Part shown: positions 9,297-19,909 of the stretch, one piece after another | Position numbering within the stretch: the first letter of the stretch is position 1 | Layout: each line of letters starts with the position of its first letter | NCBI RefSeq assembly: GCF_002245495.1 | Contig: NZ_NQJF01000014.1 | Location: 51,823-115,822, forward strand | Direction of reading: 5' to 3' | Source of the DNA: Oceanimonas baumannii | GTDB lineage: Bacteria; Pseudomonadota; Gammaproteobacteria; Enterobacterales; Aeromonadaceae | Length of the DNA stretch: 64,000 nt | Program-made: the position numbers and the translations under genes | Notes under the pieces: model-generated | The model's database searches: none | Seen by the model: only the letters and a program-made list of their open reading frames with translations | What the model was told of the DNA's origin: nothing

Positions 9297-9560
9297 GCCA
9301 ATTGACTCCCTTTTTCATTCACAATTCCCTTAACAAGTGTAGGGCAAAAACAAACAACTCAGGTGCCGCTGGGACACGACAAGGAAAATGCCGGATTCAC
9401 TTTAAACTGGCAGATATTTCAGCAGAAAGAAGAGTGTCAATGGCGGGGAAACCGGCAGTTCAAAAGCTCAAAGCAACGCTCAGGCCAGTTGGTTCCAGTG
9501 GTTACGACCCAGCTGAGGTTGCTGTGGCTTTGACTCCGTCCGCATAAAAAACAAGAAAGT

Positions 9561-10391
9561 TCAGTTTCCTCCTGATGCGGAAAATAACGTCGCCTCGGCT
9601 CTGCGCCACTCGTTTACCGCCAGTGTCAGATCCGCTTCGGTGGCCACCTGGTGCAACAGGCGGGTCATTTGCTCTCCATTCAGACGAATCTGCCTCAGCA
9701 CCTCCATGGCCTTAGGAGCGCTGTCTTCCAGCCCACGGCGTACCAAGGTATGAGATCGCTCACCGGTAGCAAAATACGCCTGATCATCCTGAAGCCATTT
9801 GAGCTTGTCGTTAAGCATCACTCGGCTGGGTGACCAGGCAGCAATCAGCACTGGCAGTTGTTGCTCAATGGCAGTATTCACCAAATGTTTATAGGCTTCC
9901 CCCGAGCCTGACAGCAGTTGATAGTCATCCAGTTTATACCGGGCCAGGGCCTGCTCGGTTAGCACCAGACTGCCATGCCCCGGCATAATGCCCACAATAC
10001 GATGGTCGCCATAGTCGCTGCCAACCAGCTCACTGATACGGGTAAGTGGAGCAGACGCCGGCACCGCCAGCCCAAGTTTAAGTACGGGACCATTGGGACC
10101 AAGATCGTGCAGACGGTCAAAAAAACGCTCCGCATGATGACGGCTACTGTCGGGTAACCAGGCCGACAGACTGGCGTCGCCTTCGCCGGCAGCCAGCCGC
10201 GACCAGATTTGTCCCGGCGCCACCTGCTCGACCGTTACCGCAAAGCCGGCCTGTTCCAGTTCCAGCCTGGCCAGCTCGGTAGTGGCCCGAGCCGTATCCC
10301 AATCGCCGCTGAGCAAACGAATATGCTGCTGCGGCTCGGGGGAGCAGGCGGACAGCAGCAGGGTCAGCATCAACAAAAGCCCGTGTTTCAT
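9561..10391 (-). CDS. OpuAC/ProX-like substrate-binding lipoprotein
   Basis: A 276-residue periplasmic binding protein of the glycine betaine/choline (OpuAC) class. The start at 10391 is chosen because AGAGGA lies 9 bases upstream and it yields a clean lipoprotein signal (LLLSAC, lipidated C16). The domain begins with a strand and a DWDTARATTELARLELEQAG helix typical of the class, and GEGDASLSAWLPDS resembles the ligand-pocket region. There is no ABC permease or ATPase beside it, so it is an orphan binding protein; an osmoprotectant ligand is likely but unproven. Confidence 0.82.
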   Translation of the reverse strand: MKHGLLLMLTLLLSACSPEPQQHIRLLSGDWDTARATTELARLELEQAGFAVTVEQVAPGQIWSRLAAGEGDASLSAWLPDSSRHHAERFFDRLHDLGPNGPVLKLGLAVPASAPLTRISELVGSDYGDHRIVGIMPGHGSLVLTEQALARYKLDDYQLLSGSGEAYKHLVNTAIEQQLPVLIAAWSPSRVMLNDKLKWLQDDQAYFATGERSHTLVRRGLEDSAPKAMEVLRQIRLNGEQMTRLLHQVATEADLTLAVNEWRRAEATLFSASGGN

Positions 10392-10544
10392 ATGGAAATG
10401 TCCTCTTGAACAAGGCTCCCAGCATGCCAAAAAATGGCGTATTTATCATGCCTGAACATCCGCTGCCGAGTACTTTTCACGGGTCTGGTTTCTTTTTATT
10501 CGGGATGTAGTGCCGGACTGACGGAGCAACACCCCGGCCACAGG

Positions 10545-10563
10545 CTCCGGGGCAAGCCCGGAG
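10545..10563. repeat. Small perfect hairpin in the gap between gabD and the OpuAC-like gene
   Basis: CTCCGGG-GCAAG-CCCGGAG forms a 7-bp stem without a T-run. It sits in a stretch resembling the CGTCATTCCGG-type dispersed repeats common in gammaproteobacterial intergenic DNA. It could contribute to transcript ending for gabD, which stops at 10602. Confidence 0.4.
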
Positions 10564-10601
10564 TAGCCGTACACATTCGTCCGTCATTCCGGCCCAAAAG
10601 A

Positions 10602-12044
10602 CTACAGGTTACCCAGGTTGACGTATTTGGCTTCCAGAAATTCATCCAGGCCAATCTGGCTGCCTTCCCGTCCCAGGCCCGATTCTTTTACGCCGCCAAA
10701 GGGGGCAACTTCGTTGGAGATGATACCTTCGTTTACGCCTACCATGCCCGATTCCAGGGCTTCGGATACACGAAATACCCGTCCCAGATCCTGTGTGTAG
10801 AAATACGCGGCCAGACCAAAAGGCGTGTTGTTGGCCCGGGCGATCACCTCGTCTTCGCTGGCAAACTTAAAACAGGCAGCCACAGGTCCAAAGGTTTCTT
10901 CCTGCGCCAGCAGCATGTCTTCGTTGGCATCGGCAATCACGGTCGGCTGATAGAAAGTGCCGCCCAGTGCGTGTTGCGCACCACCGCATACCAGCCGGCC
11001 ACCTTTGCTCAATGCATCGGCCACATGGGCTGCTACCTTATCGAGGGCGGCCTGGGTGATCAACGGGCCCTGCTGAGCACCTTCCACCCGGCCTTCTGCC
11101 ACTTTCAGCGCGTTGGCAGCCTCGGCCAGCCGTGACACAAACGCATCATAAATCCCTTCCTGCACATAGAAGCGGTTTACACACACGCAAGTCTGGCCGG
11201 TATTACGGAACTTGGACGCCATGGCACCGGCCACAGCGGCATCGAGATCGGCATCGTCAAAGACGATAAAGGGGGCATTGCCACCCAGCTCCAGCGACAT
11301 TTTTTTGACCGTGCCGGCAGCCTGAGCCATCAACTTTTTACCAATGCCGGTAGAGCCGGTAAAAGACAGTTTACGCACCAGCGGGCTGTGCATCAGGGTT
11401 TCACCAATCGGGCCGGAGTCGCCGGACACCAGGTTAAGCACACCGGCCGGCAGTCCGGCCCGCTCCGCCAGCACGGCCAGGGCGTTGGCACACAGGGGCG
11501 TCACACTGGATGCCTTGACCACGGCAGTACAGCCAGCAGCAATGGCCGGGCCCACCTTGCGGGTGATCATCGCCAGCGGAAAGTTCCAGGGCGTAATGGC
11601 TGCCACCACGCCCACGGGCTGTTTAATCACCCAGAGCCGGTTCTCCCGTTTAGGGCTGGGAATGGTACTGCCGGTGGCTCGCTTGGCTTCTTCACCAAAC
11701 CATTCCAGAAAGCTGGCTGCATAAGCAACCTCACCCTTGGCTTCAGCCAACGGCTTCCCCTGTTCCAGCACCATCAACTCGGCCAGCTCATCCTGATGCT
11801 CCATCATCAGCTCAAACCAACGGTGCAGCACGGCGGTGCGTTCCTTGGGCGTGGTGCTGCGCCAGTGTGTGAAGGCTGCTTCGGCGGCATTGATGGCCTG
11901 TTGTGTTTCTTCACTGCCGCAGCGAGACACCTGCGCCAGCACCTGACCGTTGGCCGGGTTAACCACATCATAGCTGTCCTGGGTATTCCGCCACTGGCCA
12001 TCACAATACCAGCCGGTTTGCCACAGAGGGTGATTAGTGTCCAT
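10602..12044 (-). CDS. gabD: NAD(P)+-dependent succinate-semialdehyde dehydrogenase
   Basis: Oxidises succinate semialdehyde to succinate, the last step of GABA catabolism. It has 480 residues of the aldehyde dehydrogenase superfamily: nucleotide-site ITPWNFPLAMITRK, catalytic E252 in LELGG and nucleophile C286 in the SSADH-typical GQTCVCVNR, with the C-terminal FGGVKESGLGREG. AGGAGA 6 bases before the ATG supports the start. It lies 132 bp upstream of nothing else in the same direction except the OpuAC-like gene, and downstream (in transcription) of the AGCS symporter terminator. A close paralogue is at 61806-63260. Confidence 0.92.
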   Translation of the reverse strand: MDTNHPLWQTGWYCDGQWRNTQDSYDVVNPANGQVLAQVSRCGSEETQQAINAAEAAFTHWRSTTPKERTAVLHRWFELMMEHQDELAELMVLEQGKPLAEAKGEVAYAASFLEWFGEEAKRATGSTIPSPKRENRLWVIKQPVGVVAAITPWNFPLAMITRKVGPAIAAGCTAVVKASSVTPLCANALAVLAERAGLPAGVLNLVSGDSGPIGETLMHSPLVRKLSFTGSTGIGKKLMAQAAGTVKKMSLELGGNAPFIVFDDADLDAAVAGAMASKFRNTGQTCVCVNRFYVQEGIYDAFVSRLAEAANALKVAEGRVEGAQQGPLITQAALDKVAAHVADALSKGGRLVCGGAQHALGGTFYQPTVIADANEDMLLAQEETFGPVAACFKFASEDEVIARANNTPFGLAAYFYTQDLGRVFRVSEALESGMVGVNEGIISNEVAPFGGVKESGLGREGSQIGLDEFLEAKYVNLGNL

Positions 12045-12129
12045 TCTCTTTCTCCTGTGTTGATGATGGTTTATTTATGCCTGAGCCCTGCTCCCGAGTA
12101 TAGGCACCAGCATGCACAAAGCACTGGAT

Positions 12130-12158
12130 CCAAAAAGGCCGGAACATGTGTCCGGCCT
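12130..12158 (-). terminator. Rho-independent terminator after the AGCS symporter gene
   Basis: On the minus strand GGCCGGA / TCCGGCC form a 7-bp stem with loop CACATGT (read on that strand), followed by TTTTT. It lies 19 bases beyond the stop of the symporter. Confidence 0.85.
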
Positions 12159-12176
12159 GTTGGAAAATCCGTTGGA

Positions 12177-13673
12177 TTATGAGCGATCTGCCTGCGGATT
12201 CAGCTCCGGCGTATCCGCGCTGGATGAGGGCCGGGACGAGGTGTCCTTGTTCACCCAGTGATCGGCATTTTTAATGCCTAGCTTGACCGGATCGAAGGTG
12301 GGATCCAGCCCCTGTGCTTTTTGCGCTTCGTAGTCTTTCAGCGCCAGCAGGGCCGGCTTTTGCAGCAGCAAGATGGCCACAATATTCAGCCAGGCCATCA
12401 GCCCCACGCCAATATCCCCCAGACCCCAGGCCAGACCGGCCGTTTTGACCGAGCCGTAAACCACAGAAGCCATCAGCACCAGCTTGAGTGCGAACATCAG
12501 CCAGGGGCGGTGCACCTTGCGGTTAATGTAGGCGATGTTGGTTTCAGCGATGTAGTAGTAAGCCAGAATGGTGGTAAAGGCGAAGAAGAACAACGCCACC
12601 GCCACAAAGATGCCACCAAAGCCGGGCATAACCGACTCAACAGCCGCCTGAGTGTAACCGGGACCAGCCTCTACACCGGGCAGTTTTTCCACTATGGCAT
12701 CACCGGCCTTACCCATCACGTTATAGGCACCGGTGATGATAATCATGAAGGCCGTAGCGGAGCACACAAACAAGGTATCGATATATACCGAGAAGCTCTG
12801 CACCAGACCTTGCTTGGCAGGGTGAGACACCTCGGCCGCCGCGGCTGCATGAGGACCCGTGCCCTGACCGGCTTCGTTGGAATAAATACCGCGTTTTACG
12901 CCCCACTCGATGGCCAGCCCCAGAATGGCACCAAAGCCGGCCTTCATGCCAAAGGCACTGCCCACAATCAGGCTGATCACCTCAGGCACTTCGCCAATGT
13001 GCAACACCAGGATCACAAAGGCCACCAATATGTAACCCAGCGCCATAAACGGCACCACAATTTGCGTGAAGTGGGCAATACGCTTTACGCCACCAAAAAT
13101 GATCATGCCAAGCAGGATCACCACCACTGCAGCAGACACAGTAGTCGGGATACCAAAGGCATGCTCAATACCGGAGGCAATGCTGTTGGCCTGCACACCG
13201 GGCAGCAGCATGCCACAGGCCAGCACGGTAGAGATGGCAAACACCCAGGCATACCACTTCATGCCCAGGCCTTTTTCTATATAAAAGGCAGGGCCACCCC
13301 GGTACAGTCCGTTATCGTCCTTTTCCTTGTAGATCTGCGCCAGTGCAGACTCCACAAAGGCCGTGCCCGAACCCAGAAAGGCAACCACCCACATCCAGAA
13401 TACGGCACCCGGGCCGCCAAACGTGATGGCGGTGGCCACACCGGCAATGTTACCGGTACCTACCCGGCCTGACAAAGACAGTGCCAGCGCCTGAAACGAG
13501 CTGATACCCGCCGCCGAGGATCCGCCCTGAAACATCAGCCGGATCATTTCCTTGATATGGCGCACCTGTAAAAAACGGGTACGAAGGGAGAAATACAAGC
13601 CCACACCCAGACACAGGTAGATCAGGGGCAGGCTCCAGATATAGCCGTTAATGGCATTAACCAGTTCGTTCAT
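12177..13673 (-). CDS. Alanine/glycine:cation symporter (AGCS family)
   Basis: A 498-residue inner-membrane transporter with about 11 hydrophobic helices that imports alanine or glycine with Na+. Family motifs are visible: FQALALSLSGRVGTGNIAGV near residue 75-95 and SNEAGQGTGPHAAAAAEVSHP in the middle. The start at 13673 is preferred because AAAGGA lies 7 bases upstream; an in-frame upstream ATG at 13721 has no support and falls in the structured leader. The leader may control expression (see 13703-13796). Confidence 0.93.
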   Translation of the reverse strand: MNELVNAINGYIWSLPLIYLCLGVGLYFSLRTRFLQVRHIKEMIRLMFQGGSSAAGISSFQALALSLSGRVGTGNIAGVATAITFGGPGAVFWMWVVAFLGSGTAFVESALAQIYKEKDDNGLYRGGPAFYIEKGLGMKWYAWVFAISTVLACGMLLPGVQANSIASGIEHAFGIPTTVSAAVVVILLGMIIFGGVKRIAHFTQIVVPFMALGYILVAFVILVLHIGEVPEVISLIVGSAFGMKAGFGAILGLAIEWGVKRGIYSNEAGQGTGPHAAAAAEVSHPAKQGLVQSFSVYIDTLFVCSATAFMIIITGAYNVMGKAGDAIVEKLPGVEAGPGYTQAAVESVMPGFGGIFVAVALFFFAFTTILAYYYIAETNIAYINRKVHRPWLMFALKLVLMASVVYGSVKTAGLAWGLGDIGVGLMAWLNIVAILLLQKPALLALKDYEAQKAQGLDPTFDPVKLGIKNADHWVNKDTSSRPSSSADTPELNPQADRS

Positions 13674-13702
13674 GGTCACATCCTTTGTTGAACGGGGGAT
13701 AA

Positions 13703-13796
13703 CTACCCTCCTGGGCAGCACATCATCCTGAGGTTGATCGCCTCTACCAGACCTTATGGTCGGATCATCCGGCGAGTGCAGAGAAACTACTCCGCC
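13703..13796 (-). promoter_or_regulatory. Hairpin-rich 5' leader of the AGCS symporter gene (possible cis-regulatory RNA)
   Basis: Five back-to-back inverted repeats lie between 30 and 123 bases upstream of the start codon. Plus-strand coordinates are: 13771-13796 (ggcgagt/actcCgcc with one bulge), 13761-13771 (cgga/tccg), 13750-13761 (gacc/ggtc with a ttat loop), 13730-13744 (gagg/cctc) and 13703-13718 (ctaccc/gggcag). Only the last lies next to the ribosome site. AGCS genes are often under glycine riboswitch control, but I do not recognise the glycine aptamer core here. Structure is seen; function is inference. Confidence 0.45.
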
Positions 13797-14291
13797 ACAG
13801 CGCTTTTAACAAGTAGGTAACACCATTTATAATATTTATTTTTTTTAACTCGACATTTAAATATCAAACAACAAGATCGAACATAAAATCATCACTCGTT
13901 TCCAATCATTCTTTTATATCTTATTTTTTATGATGTTAAGAATATTACGCTGTTTATCTTCAACGCAGAGCAAAACCGGGAAACAAGAAAAAGGTCAGGA
14001 AGAGCCATGGGCCTGAGAGGCGGCCAATGTTGATAAGTGTTAATAAAATCACATTTTATAGAAGAGACTCAGAGGTTACCGTCCATGCTCATCTGAGCCT
14101 TGCCGCACCTGGCCTGGCTTCGTTGCAAGCCATGTCGGGTCGACGTTCCTAGAAAAATTAATAAAACCGGCACGGGTGATAAGATGACGGGTAAGGTGCA
14201 GGCGGGAGCTGAGGGTATATACCCCCTCAGGTCACCGGCTTTGTCAGCTTTGGGTCGCTGTATGAAATGCTGGTAATCAAAGGTAATAAAG
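13797..14291. other. AT-rich intergenic region between the AGCS gene and pta
   Basis: About 500 bases with no supportable gene on either strand. 13810-13960 is strikingly AT-rich compared with its surroundings and probably contains the AGCS promoter on the minus strand. The rest is mixed-composition sequence without clear repeats. A small RNA is possible but nothing marks one. Confidence 0.5.
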
Positions 14292-14319
14292 AAAAAGCCG
14301 GCTCAAGGCCGGCTTTTTT
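14292..14319 (-). terminator. Rho-independent terminator after pta
   Basis: AAAAAGCCGGC / GCCGGCTTTTT stem with loop tcaag (plus strand), directly adjoining the pta stop codon. It is symmetric and could work in both directions. Confidence 0.9.
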
Positions 14320-14320
14320 A

Positions 14321-16480
14321 TCAGCTGTTGCCGTGCTGGCCGGCCTGAATGGCGGTCAGCGCAATGGTATACACAATATCATCCACCAGAGCACCACGAG
14401 ACAGGTCGTTCACCGGCTTGCGCATGCCCTGCAGCATGGGACCGATAGACACCAGCTGCGCCGAACGCTGCACGGCCTTGTAAGTGGTATTGCCGGTGTT
14501 CAGATCCGGGAAGATAAACACGGTAGCCTTGCCCGCTACCGGTGAGTTGGGAGCCTTGGACTTGGCCACATTCTCCATAATGGCAGCATCGTATTGCAGC
14601 GGCCCGTCGATCACCAGATCCGGACGTTTTTCCTGCGCCAGACGGGTGGCTTCCCGCACTTTCTCCACGTCGGCACCGGTGCCGGAGCTGCCGGTAGAGT
14701 AAGAGATCATCGCCACCCGGGGCTCTATGCCAAAGGCACGGGCCGACTCTGCCGACTGAATGGCAATTTCCGCCAGTTGCTCGGCGGTAGGATCCGGGTT
14801 GATGGCACAGTCGCCATAGACCAGCACCTGGTCCGGCAACAGCATAAAGAACACCGACGACACCAAGGAAGATCCCGGCGCGGTTTTGATGATCTGCAGC
14901 GGCGGACGAATAGTATTGGCAGTGGTGTTGACCGCGCCCGACACCAGTCCGTCCACCTCGTCCCGCTCCAGCATCATGGTGCCCAGCACCACGTTGTCCT
15001 GCAGCTGTTCACGGGCCACAACTTCAGTAATGCCCTTGGACTTGCGCAACTCCACCAGACGCTCTACGTAGTTTTCACGTACTTCGCCGGGATCCACAAT
15101 ATCGACTTTTTCATCCAGAACCACACCTTGCTGGGCGGCAATGCGCATGATTTCTTCATGGTTACCCAGCAGCACCGGCCGGGCAATGCCTCGTTCGGCA
15201 CAGATAGCGGCGGCCTTGATGGTGCGCGGCTCTTCCCCTTCCGGCAGCACGATACGCTTGGAGGCCCGGCGAGCCAGCTCGGTAAGCTGATAACGGAACG
15301 CCGGCGGACTGAGACGGCGGCTGCGGGCAGATTTGGCCGACAACGACTCAATCCAGTGTTTGTCGATATGGCCGGCCACATAATCCTGCACCGCTTCAAT
15401 ACGACCGGCATCGTCCACCGGTATTTCCAGGTTGAAGTGCTGCAGACTGACCGCCGTTTGCCAGGTGTTGGTGTTCACCATCAGAATGGGCAGACCGGTT
15501 TCAATGGCACGCTGACACAGATCCATGATCTGAGGCTCCGGGTGATAACTGCCGGTAAGCAGCAAGGCTCCGATTTTTACACCATTCATGGCCGCCAGAC
15601 AGACGGAAACGATGACATCGGAGCGATCGCCCGACGCCACCAGCAGACTGCCGGGTTTGAAGTGCTGCACCATATTGTGCAGCGCCCGGGCACAGAAGGT
15701 CACACTTTGCAGCCGGCGGTTGCTGAGTGCACCTTCGTTGATGATGGTGGCATTGAGGTGGCGGGCCAGGTCTACCGCCCGAGGGGCCACCAACTGGGTA
15801 TTCCAGGGGATACAGCCGAGAATTCGCAGCGGCGTTTTGCCAAACACCTGCAGCACTTCCAGGTTGGCGGTCACATGCTCGCCCTTGTAACCCGGATTAA
15901 ACATCTCGGTCAGATCGGGGCGGGTGTTACCCTGCTCGTCTACCGGCGCGCCCACCTTGTTGATAATACAGCCCACAATGCGCTTGTTGAGCATGCCGCC
16001 AAAGTTGGCACAGGCCAGTTCCAGCCGTTCTTTCAGATATTGACTGCTGTCGCTGCCGGGCTGGGCAATAAACACCATGTCGGCGTCCAGTGCCTTGGCA
16101 ATATCGTAGTTAATGCGGGTAGCAAAGGGCTGCTTGTCGGTAGGGATCAGCCCTTCCACCACCACCACTTCCGCACCGCTTTCGGTAACATGCTTTTCAA
16201 AACGGGCAACAATCTCTTCCAATAACACATCCAGATTGCCTGCCGAAATCATGCTCTCGGCATAGCTGAGGGCAAAGGGCTCGGGAGGAGTCAGGCTGGT
16301 GCCAGCCGCCACCACGGCGGTGGAATGGTCCTGTATTTTACGGCGATTACGTGGCTGGGATACCGGCTTGAAAAAGCTTACGTTTACCCCGTTGCGCTCC
16401 ATGGCCCGGACCATACCGAGACTTACCGAAGTCGCACCTACGCCGCTGCTGACAGGCACCAGCATGATGGTTCTGGTCAT
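14321..16480 (-). CDS. pta: Phosphate acetyltransferase
   Basis: Interconverts acetyl-CoA and acetyl phosphate; with AckA it makes acetate and ATP. It has 719 residues (E. coli Pta 714): N-terminal P-loop-like AAA_26 domain ([18 protein letters not shown] near 5-22), a central DRTGG domain and a C-terminal PTA_PTB catalytic domain ending in [12 protein letters not shown]. The start is the ATG at 16480, which overlaps the ackA stop as ATGA, so the pair is translationally coupled. The longer upstream frame lies inside ackA. Confidence 0.97.
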   Translation of the reverse strand: MTRTIMLVPVSSGVGATSVSLGMVRAMERNGVNVSFFKPVSQPRNRRKIQDHSTAVVAAGTSLTPPEPFALSYAESMISAGNLDVLLEEIVARFEKHVTESGAEVVVVEGLIPTDKQPFATRINYDIAKALDADMVFIAQPGSDSSQYLKERLELACANFGGMLNKRIVGCIINKVGAPVDEQGNTRPDLTEMFNPGYKGEHVTANLEVLQVFGKTPLRILGCIPWNTQLVAPRAVDLARHLNATIINEGALSNRRLQSVTFCARALHNMVQHFKPGSLLVASGDRSDVIVSVCLAAMNGVKIGALLLTGSYHPEPQIMDLCQRAIETGLPILMVNTNTWQTAVSLQHFNLEIPVDDAGRIEAVQDYVAGHIDKHWIESLSAKSARSRRLSPPAFRYQLTELARRASKRIVLPEGEEPRTIKAAAICAERGIARPVLLGNHEEIMRIAAQQGVVLDEKVDIVDPGEVRENYVERLVELRKSKGITEVVAREQLQDNVVLGTMMLERDEVDGLVSGAVNTTANTIRPPLQIIKTAPGSSLVSSVFFMLLPDQVLVYGDCAINPDPTAEQLAEIAIQSAESARAFGIEPRVAMISYSTGSSGTGADVEKVREATRLAQEKRPDLVIDGPLQYDAAIMENVAKSKAPNSPVAGKATVFIFPDLNTGNTTYKAVQRSAQLVSIGPMLQGMRKPVNDLSRGALVDDIVYTIALTAIQAGQHGNS

Positions 16481-17691
16481 TGCTTTTCCTCTTGTTGTTG
16501 CGCCAGCGTCATCGCGTCCTGAGCAATCACCCACTCTTCATTGGTGGGCAACACCCATACCGGCAGGCTGCCGGCCGCGCTGATACAGCCAGCCAGGCCA
16601 AAGCGGGCGGCCAGGTTGGCCTCTTCATCCAGTTTAACGCCCAGCAGGGCAAGCTTCGACAGTGTCAGCTCCCGTACCCGGGCAGAATTTTCACCGATAC
16701 CGCCGGTAAATACGATGGCATCAAGTCGGCCATCCAGCGAGCAGGTATAGCCGGCAATATACTTGGCCAGACGGTAGGCAAAGATATCGAGCGCACGCTT
16801 TGCTTCCGGCAGTTGCTGGTAATTATCTTCGGCAAAACGGCAGTCACTGGAGGTCTCGGTCAGACCGAGCAGCCCCGACTCCTTGGTCAGCATAGTGTTG
16901 ATCCGCTCCACACTGTAACCCAGGGCATCGTGCAGATGAAAAATAATGGCCGGATCAATATCACCGCTTCGGGTACCCATAACCAGCCCTTCCAGCGGTG
17001 TCAGTCCCATGGAAGTATCCACCGACTCGCCGTTTTTCACCGCACATACGGAGGCACCGTTACCCAGATGGCAACTGATAATATTGAGCTCATTTACCGG
17101 CTTGTTCAGTACCCGGGCCGTTTCCTGAGTAATGAAGTAATGACTGGTACCGTGCATGCCATAGCGGCGAACGCCGTGTTCCCGGTACAGTGAGTAGGGA
17201 ATGGCATACAGGTAAGCCTGCTCGGGCATGGTCTGGTGAAAGGCGGTATCGAACACTGCTACCTGCGGTAAAGCCGGAAACGATGCTTGCGCCGACGCAA
17301 TTCCCACCAGGTGTGCCGGGTTGTGCAAGGGAGCCAGGCTGGCACAAGCTTCAATCCCCTCAATCACCGACTCGTCAATCAGCACAGAGTGAGTGAATTT
17401 CTCGCCCCCGTGCACCACCCGGTGGCCCACGGCTACCAGTCCTTGCAACAGGTCGGGGTTCGGATTAAGCAACTGCTCGACAATAAAATCCAGCGCCTGC
17501 TGGTGAGCAGCTCCGGCGCCCAGTGCGGCTTCACCCTTTTCGCCGTTAAGTTTCCATTTGATGCGGGCATCAGCCAGGTAGAAGCACTCAGCAAGGCCCG
17601 ACAGCTGTTCATTGCCACTGGAGGCATCCAGAATGGCGAACTTCAGCGAGGAACTGCCGCAGTTCAGAACCAGGACCAGATTGTTACTCAT
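16477..17691 (-). CDS. ackA: Acetate kinase
   Basis: Converts acetyl phosphate and ADP to acetate and ATP. It has 404 residues (E. coli 400). The ASKHA-fold signatures are visible: [16 protein letters not shown] at the N-terminus, [10 protein letters not shown] (family H and R), the [20 protein letters not shown] signature and [10 protein letters not shown] near the C-terminus. The ATG at 17691 has AAAGGG upstream. It is first gene of ackA-pta and divergent from yfbV, as in E. coli. Confidence 0.97.
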   Translation of the reverse strand: MSNNLVLVLNCGSSSLKFAILDASSGNEQLSGLAECFYLADARIKWKLNGEKGEAALGAGAAHQQALDFIVEQLLNPNPDLLQGLVAVGHRVVHGGEKFTHSVLIDESVIEGIEACASLAPLHNPAHLVGIASAQASFPALPQVAVFDTAFHQTMPEQAYLYAIPYSLYREHGVRRYGMHGTSHYFITQETARVLNKPVNELNIISCHLGNGASVCAVKNGESVDTSMGLTPLEGLVMGTRSGDIDPAIIFHLHDALGYSVERINTMLTKESGLLGLTETSSDCRFAEDNYQQLPEAKRALDIFAYRLAKYIAGYTCSLDGRLDAIVFTGGIGENSARVRELTLSKLALLGVKLDEEANLAARFGLAGCISAAGSLPVWVLPTNEEWVIAQDAMTLAQQQEEKQ

Positions 17692-17983
17692 TGGAAACCC
17701 TTTCTTTTCTTTACAGAGTTGCGAAAACCACTTGTCCGTTATCAAAATCAGACAATAAATATCACTTTAAGCTCTATCCTTGAGAAAAGGCGATTTACCA
17801 ATTACCAATGGGCAGTCAGGCCGCATGTCTTCCATGTACAAGACCCGCATTGTAGCTGGCCTGCATAATGGGAAATATTAGCCTTTTGTCTGTGGTAAAA
17901 TAACCAGCAGTAGTCAGCGTTTTTTTGACTTTCGTCGTAATTTTCAAATTTTTTTGCATCGGTTTGTTGTTGCTGGAGGACAC

Positions 17984-18424
17984 ATGAGTCCCTTTACTCG
18001 TACTTTACATCGTGGCCAGCAGTACCTGGCCATCTGGCCTCAGGAGCGCAGACTGGCAGCCATGTTTCCCGAGAACCGGATGATGGCAGCCACCCGCTTC
18101 GGCATCAAAACCATGCCCGCGCTCATTACCCTGAGCCTGTTATTGCAGTTTCAGTTTGGTGCGCCCCAATACTGGCCGAGTGTCGTCGCCTCGGTGCTGT
18201 TCCTGGCCAGCCTGCCACTGCAAGGCTACTACTGGCTGGGCAAGCGGGCCGACACCCGGTTGCCACCGTCGCTCAGAGAATGGTATTTGCAGATACATGA
18301 AAAAATTGCCGCCGCCGGTGGCCATATCAGCGAACCGGTGTCCCGCCCCCGCTATTTTGAGCTGGGCGAGACCCTGAACTCCGCATTCAAGCAACTGGAC
18401 AAGTCGTTTATCAAAGAGCTGTGA
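17984..18424 (+). CDS. yfbV: YfbV, UPF0208 inner-membrane protein
   Basis: A 146-residue protein (E. coli 151) with two central transmembrane helices (about 44-60 and 65-82) and a soluble C-terminal helix. E. coli YfbV limits the Ter macrodomain's spread in the chromosome. GGAGG 7 bases before the ATG at 17984 selects this start over an upstream in-frame ATG. Its position divergent from ackA-pta is conserved. Its 3' end overlaps the convergent frdD by 14 bp. Confidence 0.93.
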   Translation: MSPFTRTLHRGQQYLAIWPQERRLAAMFPENRMMAATRFGIKTMPALITLSLLLQFQFGAPQYWPSVVASVLFLASLPLQGYYWLGKRADTRLPPSLREWYLQIHEKIAAAGGHISEPVSRPRYFELGETLNSAFKQLDKSFIKEL

Positions 18425-18782
18425 ACAGCAGCAGCAGAGTCACCACCGACACCAGAGCCGCAAAGCCGTAGCACACCACCTTGCTCGCCAGACCGGCCTT
18501 AACGCCCAGATCGTGAATGCCATGATGTATTCGGTGCATGGCATGCCACAAGGGCAAAATAACAGTGCCGGCCATCACCGCCTTGCCCAGCCAGCTGCCG
18601 GCCACCACCTGCATACGCTCATAGCTCATGGCGCTGGCATCAATGACTCCCAGCGGCACCAGTATACCCGCCAGTAACACGGTAACCGGGGTCAACATGG
18701 CAAACCAGCTACCACCGGCACCAAACAGGCTCCACCAGACAGGCTCTTCCGAACGTCTGGGGTTCGGGTTTATCTTGTTCAT
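18411..18782 (-). CDS. frdD: Fumarate reductase subunit D (membrane anchor)
   Basis: A 123-residue hydrophobic subunit with three transmembrane helices that, with FrdC, anchors FrdAB and contributes the menaquinol site. The [14 protein letters not shown] segment is family-typical. The start at 18782 overlaps the frdC stop by 4 bp. It is the last gene of frdABCD and its end overlaps convergent yfbV. Confidence 0.94.
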   Translation of the reverse strand: MNKINPNPRRSEEPVWWSLFGAGGSWFAMLTPVTVLLAGILVPLGVIDASAMSYERMQVVAGSWLGKAVMAGTVILPLWHAMHRIHHGIHDLGVKAGLASKVVCYGFAALVSVVTLLLLFTAL

Positions 18783-19174
18783 AGCACCTCCACCAGCCAC
18801 AGCCAGGCAAACAGGCTGATAACTGCAGTGATGGACCACTGGATAAGCGCCACATAGACGACCGGCAAGCGCTTGCCTGACCACTTCACCGGCATCACCC
18901 GGGGCATCATCAGAAAAAAGGTAAAGGCATGAAACAGGCTGGCCGCCAGCGCCAGCCCATTCAGCGCAATAACCACCGGACTGGCCATAAAGTTCATCCA
19001 GCCGGCCCAGGCCTCAGGCCCCTGCCCCAGCGACCACAAGCCGGCCAGCAAACACAAGCAGAAAAAAGTCAGCGGCAGTACCGTCGCTTCCCGCAACATG
19101 TAGCGACGAAACGGTGCTTTTTGCCACCACCAGCTCACTGGCATGGGTCTTTGATACGGTTTACGCAGACTCAT
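18779..19174 (-). CDS. frdC: Fumarate reductase subunit C (membrane anchor)
   Basis: 131 residues with three transmembrane helices; N-terminal [16 protein letters not shown] and the [15 protein letters not shown] motif are characteristic of FrdC. It anchors the catalytic dimer to the inner membrane and helps bind quinone. A strong AAGGAGG precedes the ATG, 10 bases after frdB. Confidence 0.95.
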   Translation of the reverse strand: MSLRKPYQRPMPVSWWWQKAPFRRYMLREATVLPLTFFCLCLLAGLWSLGQGPEAWAGWMNFMASPVVIALNGLALAASLFHAFTFFLMMPRVMPVKWSGKRLPVVYVALIQWSITAVISLFAWLWLVEVL

Positions 19175-19183
19175 ATCTCCTCC

Positions 19184-19909
19184 TTACTCCCGCCGAAGGG
19201 CCGCCAGCAGATAGCTGATGCCGGAATCAATTTTGCCCTGGTTCACCGCTGCCGCCGGATCCACTTCTTTCGGGCAGACCTCAGAGCAATACCCCACAAA
19301 GGTGCAGCCCCATACACCGTCTTCCCCGTTCAGCAACGCCATGCGCTCTTTCTTGCCATTATCCCGGCTGTCCAGGTTATAGCGCCGGGCCAGCGCAATG
19401 GCCGCTGGCCCCACAAAGCCCGGCCGCAACCCTACCTGGGGGCAGGCGGCGTAACACAGACCACAGTTAATACACTGAGACAAGGCGTGATAGGCCTCCA
19501 TCTCGGCCGGCGTCTGTACATTGGGGCCGTCTGCAACCGTTCGCTCATTGCCGACAATATAGGGTTTAACCGCTGCCAGCCGCTCCACAAAGGGTTCCAT
19601 GTTTACCACCAGATCCCGCTCTATGGGGTAATGTTCCAGCGGCTCTATAGTCAGCTCGTCAAAGTCGCGCAAAAAGGTTTTGCAGCCAAGCTTGGGCACG
19701 CCGTTAATCATAAAACCACAGGAGCCGCAAATGGCCATGCGGCAGGACCAGCGATAACTCAGGCTGGCATCCAGTTCGTCCTTGATATAGTTGAGCGCAT
19801 CCAGCACCGAAGTGGTGTCATCCCAGGGCACCTTAACGCGCTCAAAATAAGGAGCATCATCCTGCTCCGGACGATAACGCAAGATTTGCAGAGTTTTCAG
19901 TTGGTTCAT
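19184..19909 (-). CDS. frdB: Fumarate reductase iron-sulfur subunit
   Basis: 241 residues carrying electrons from menaquinol to FrdA. Cysteine clusters for three Fe-S centres are visible: [14 protein letters not shown] plus a later C (2Fe-2S), [14 protein letters not shown] and [11 protein letters not shown] (4Fe-4S and 3Fe-4S). The start overlaps the frdA stop by 4 bp. Confidence 0.97.
   Translation of the reverse strand: MNQLKTLQILRYRPEQDDAPYFERVKVPWDDTTSVLDALNYIKDELDASLSYRWSCRMAICGSCGFMINGVPKLGCKTFLRDFDELTIEPLEHYPIERDLVVNMEPFVERLAAVKPYIVGNERTVADGPNVQTPAEMEAYHALSQCINCGLCYAACPQVGLRPGFVGPAAIALARRYNLDSRDNGKKERMALLNGEDGVWGCTFVGYCSEVCPKEVDPAAAVNQGKIDSGISYLLAALRRE

Noticed and set aside
11388..12182. 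264-codon frame antisense to gabD
   Set aside because: Shadow of the aldehyde dehydrogenase coding frame.
13690..13800. Glycine riboswitch before the AGCS gene
   Set aside because: The conserved aptamer core is not visible. The hairpins are reported as unassigned instead.
14594..16225. 543-codon open frame antisense to pta
   Set aside because: Composition (His, Arg, Gln rich) is that of an antisense shadow; pta is certain.
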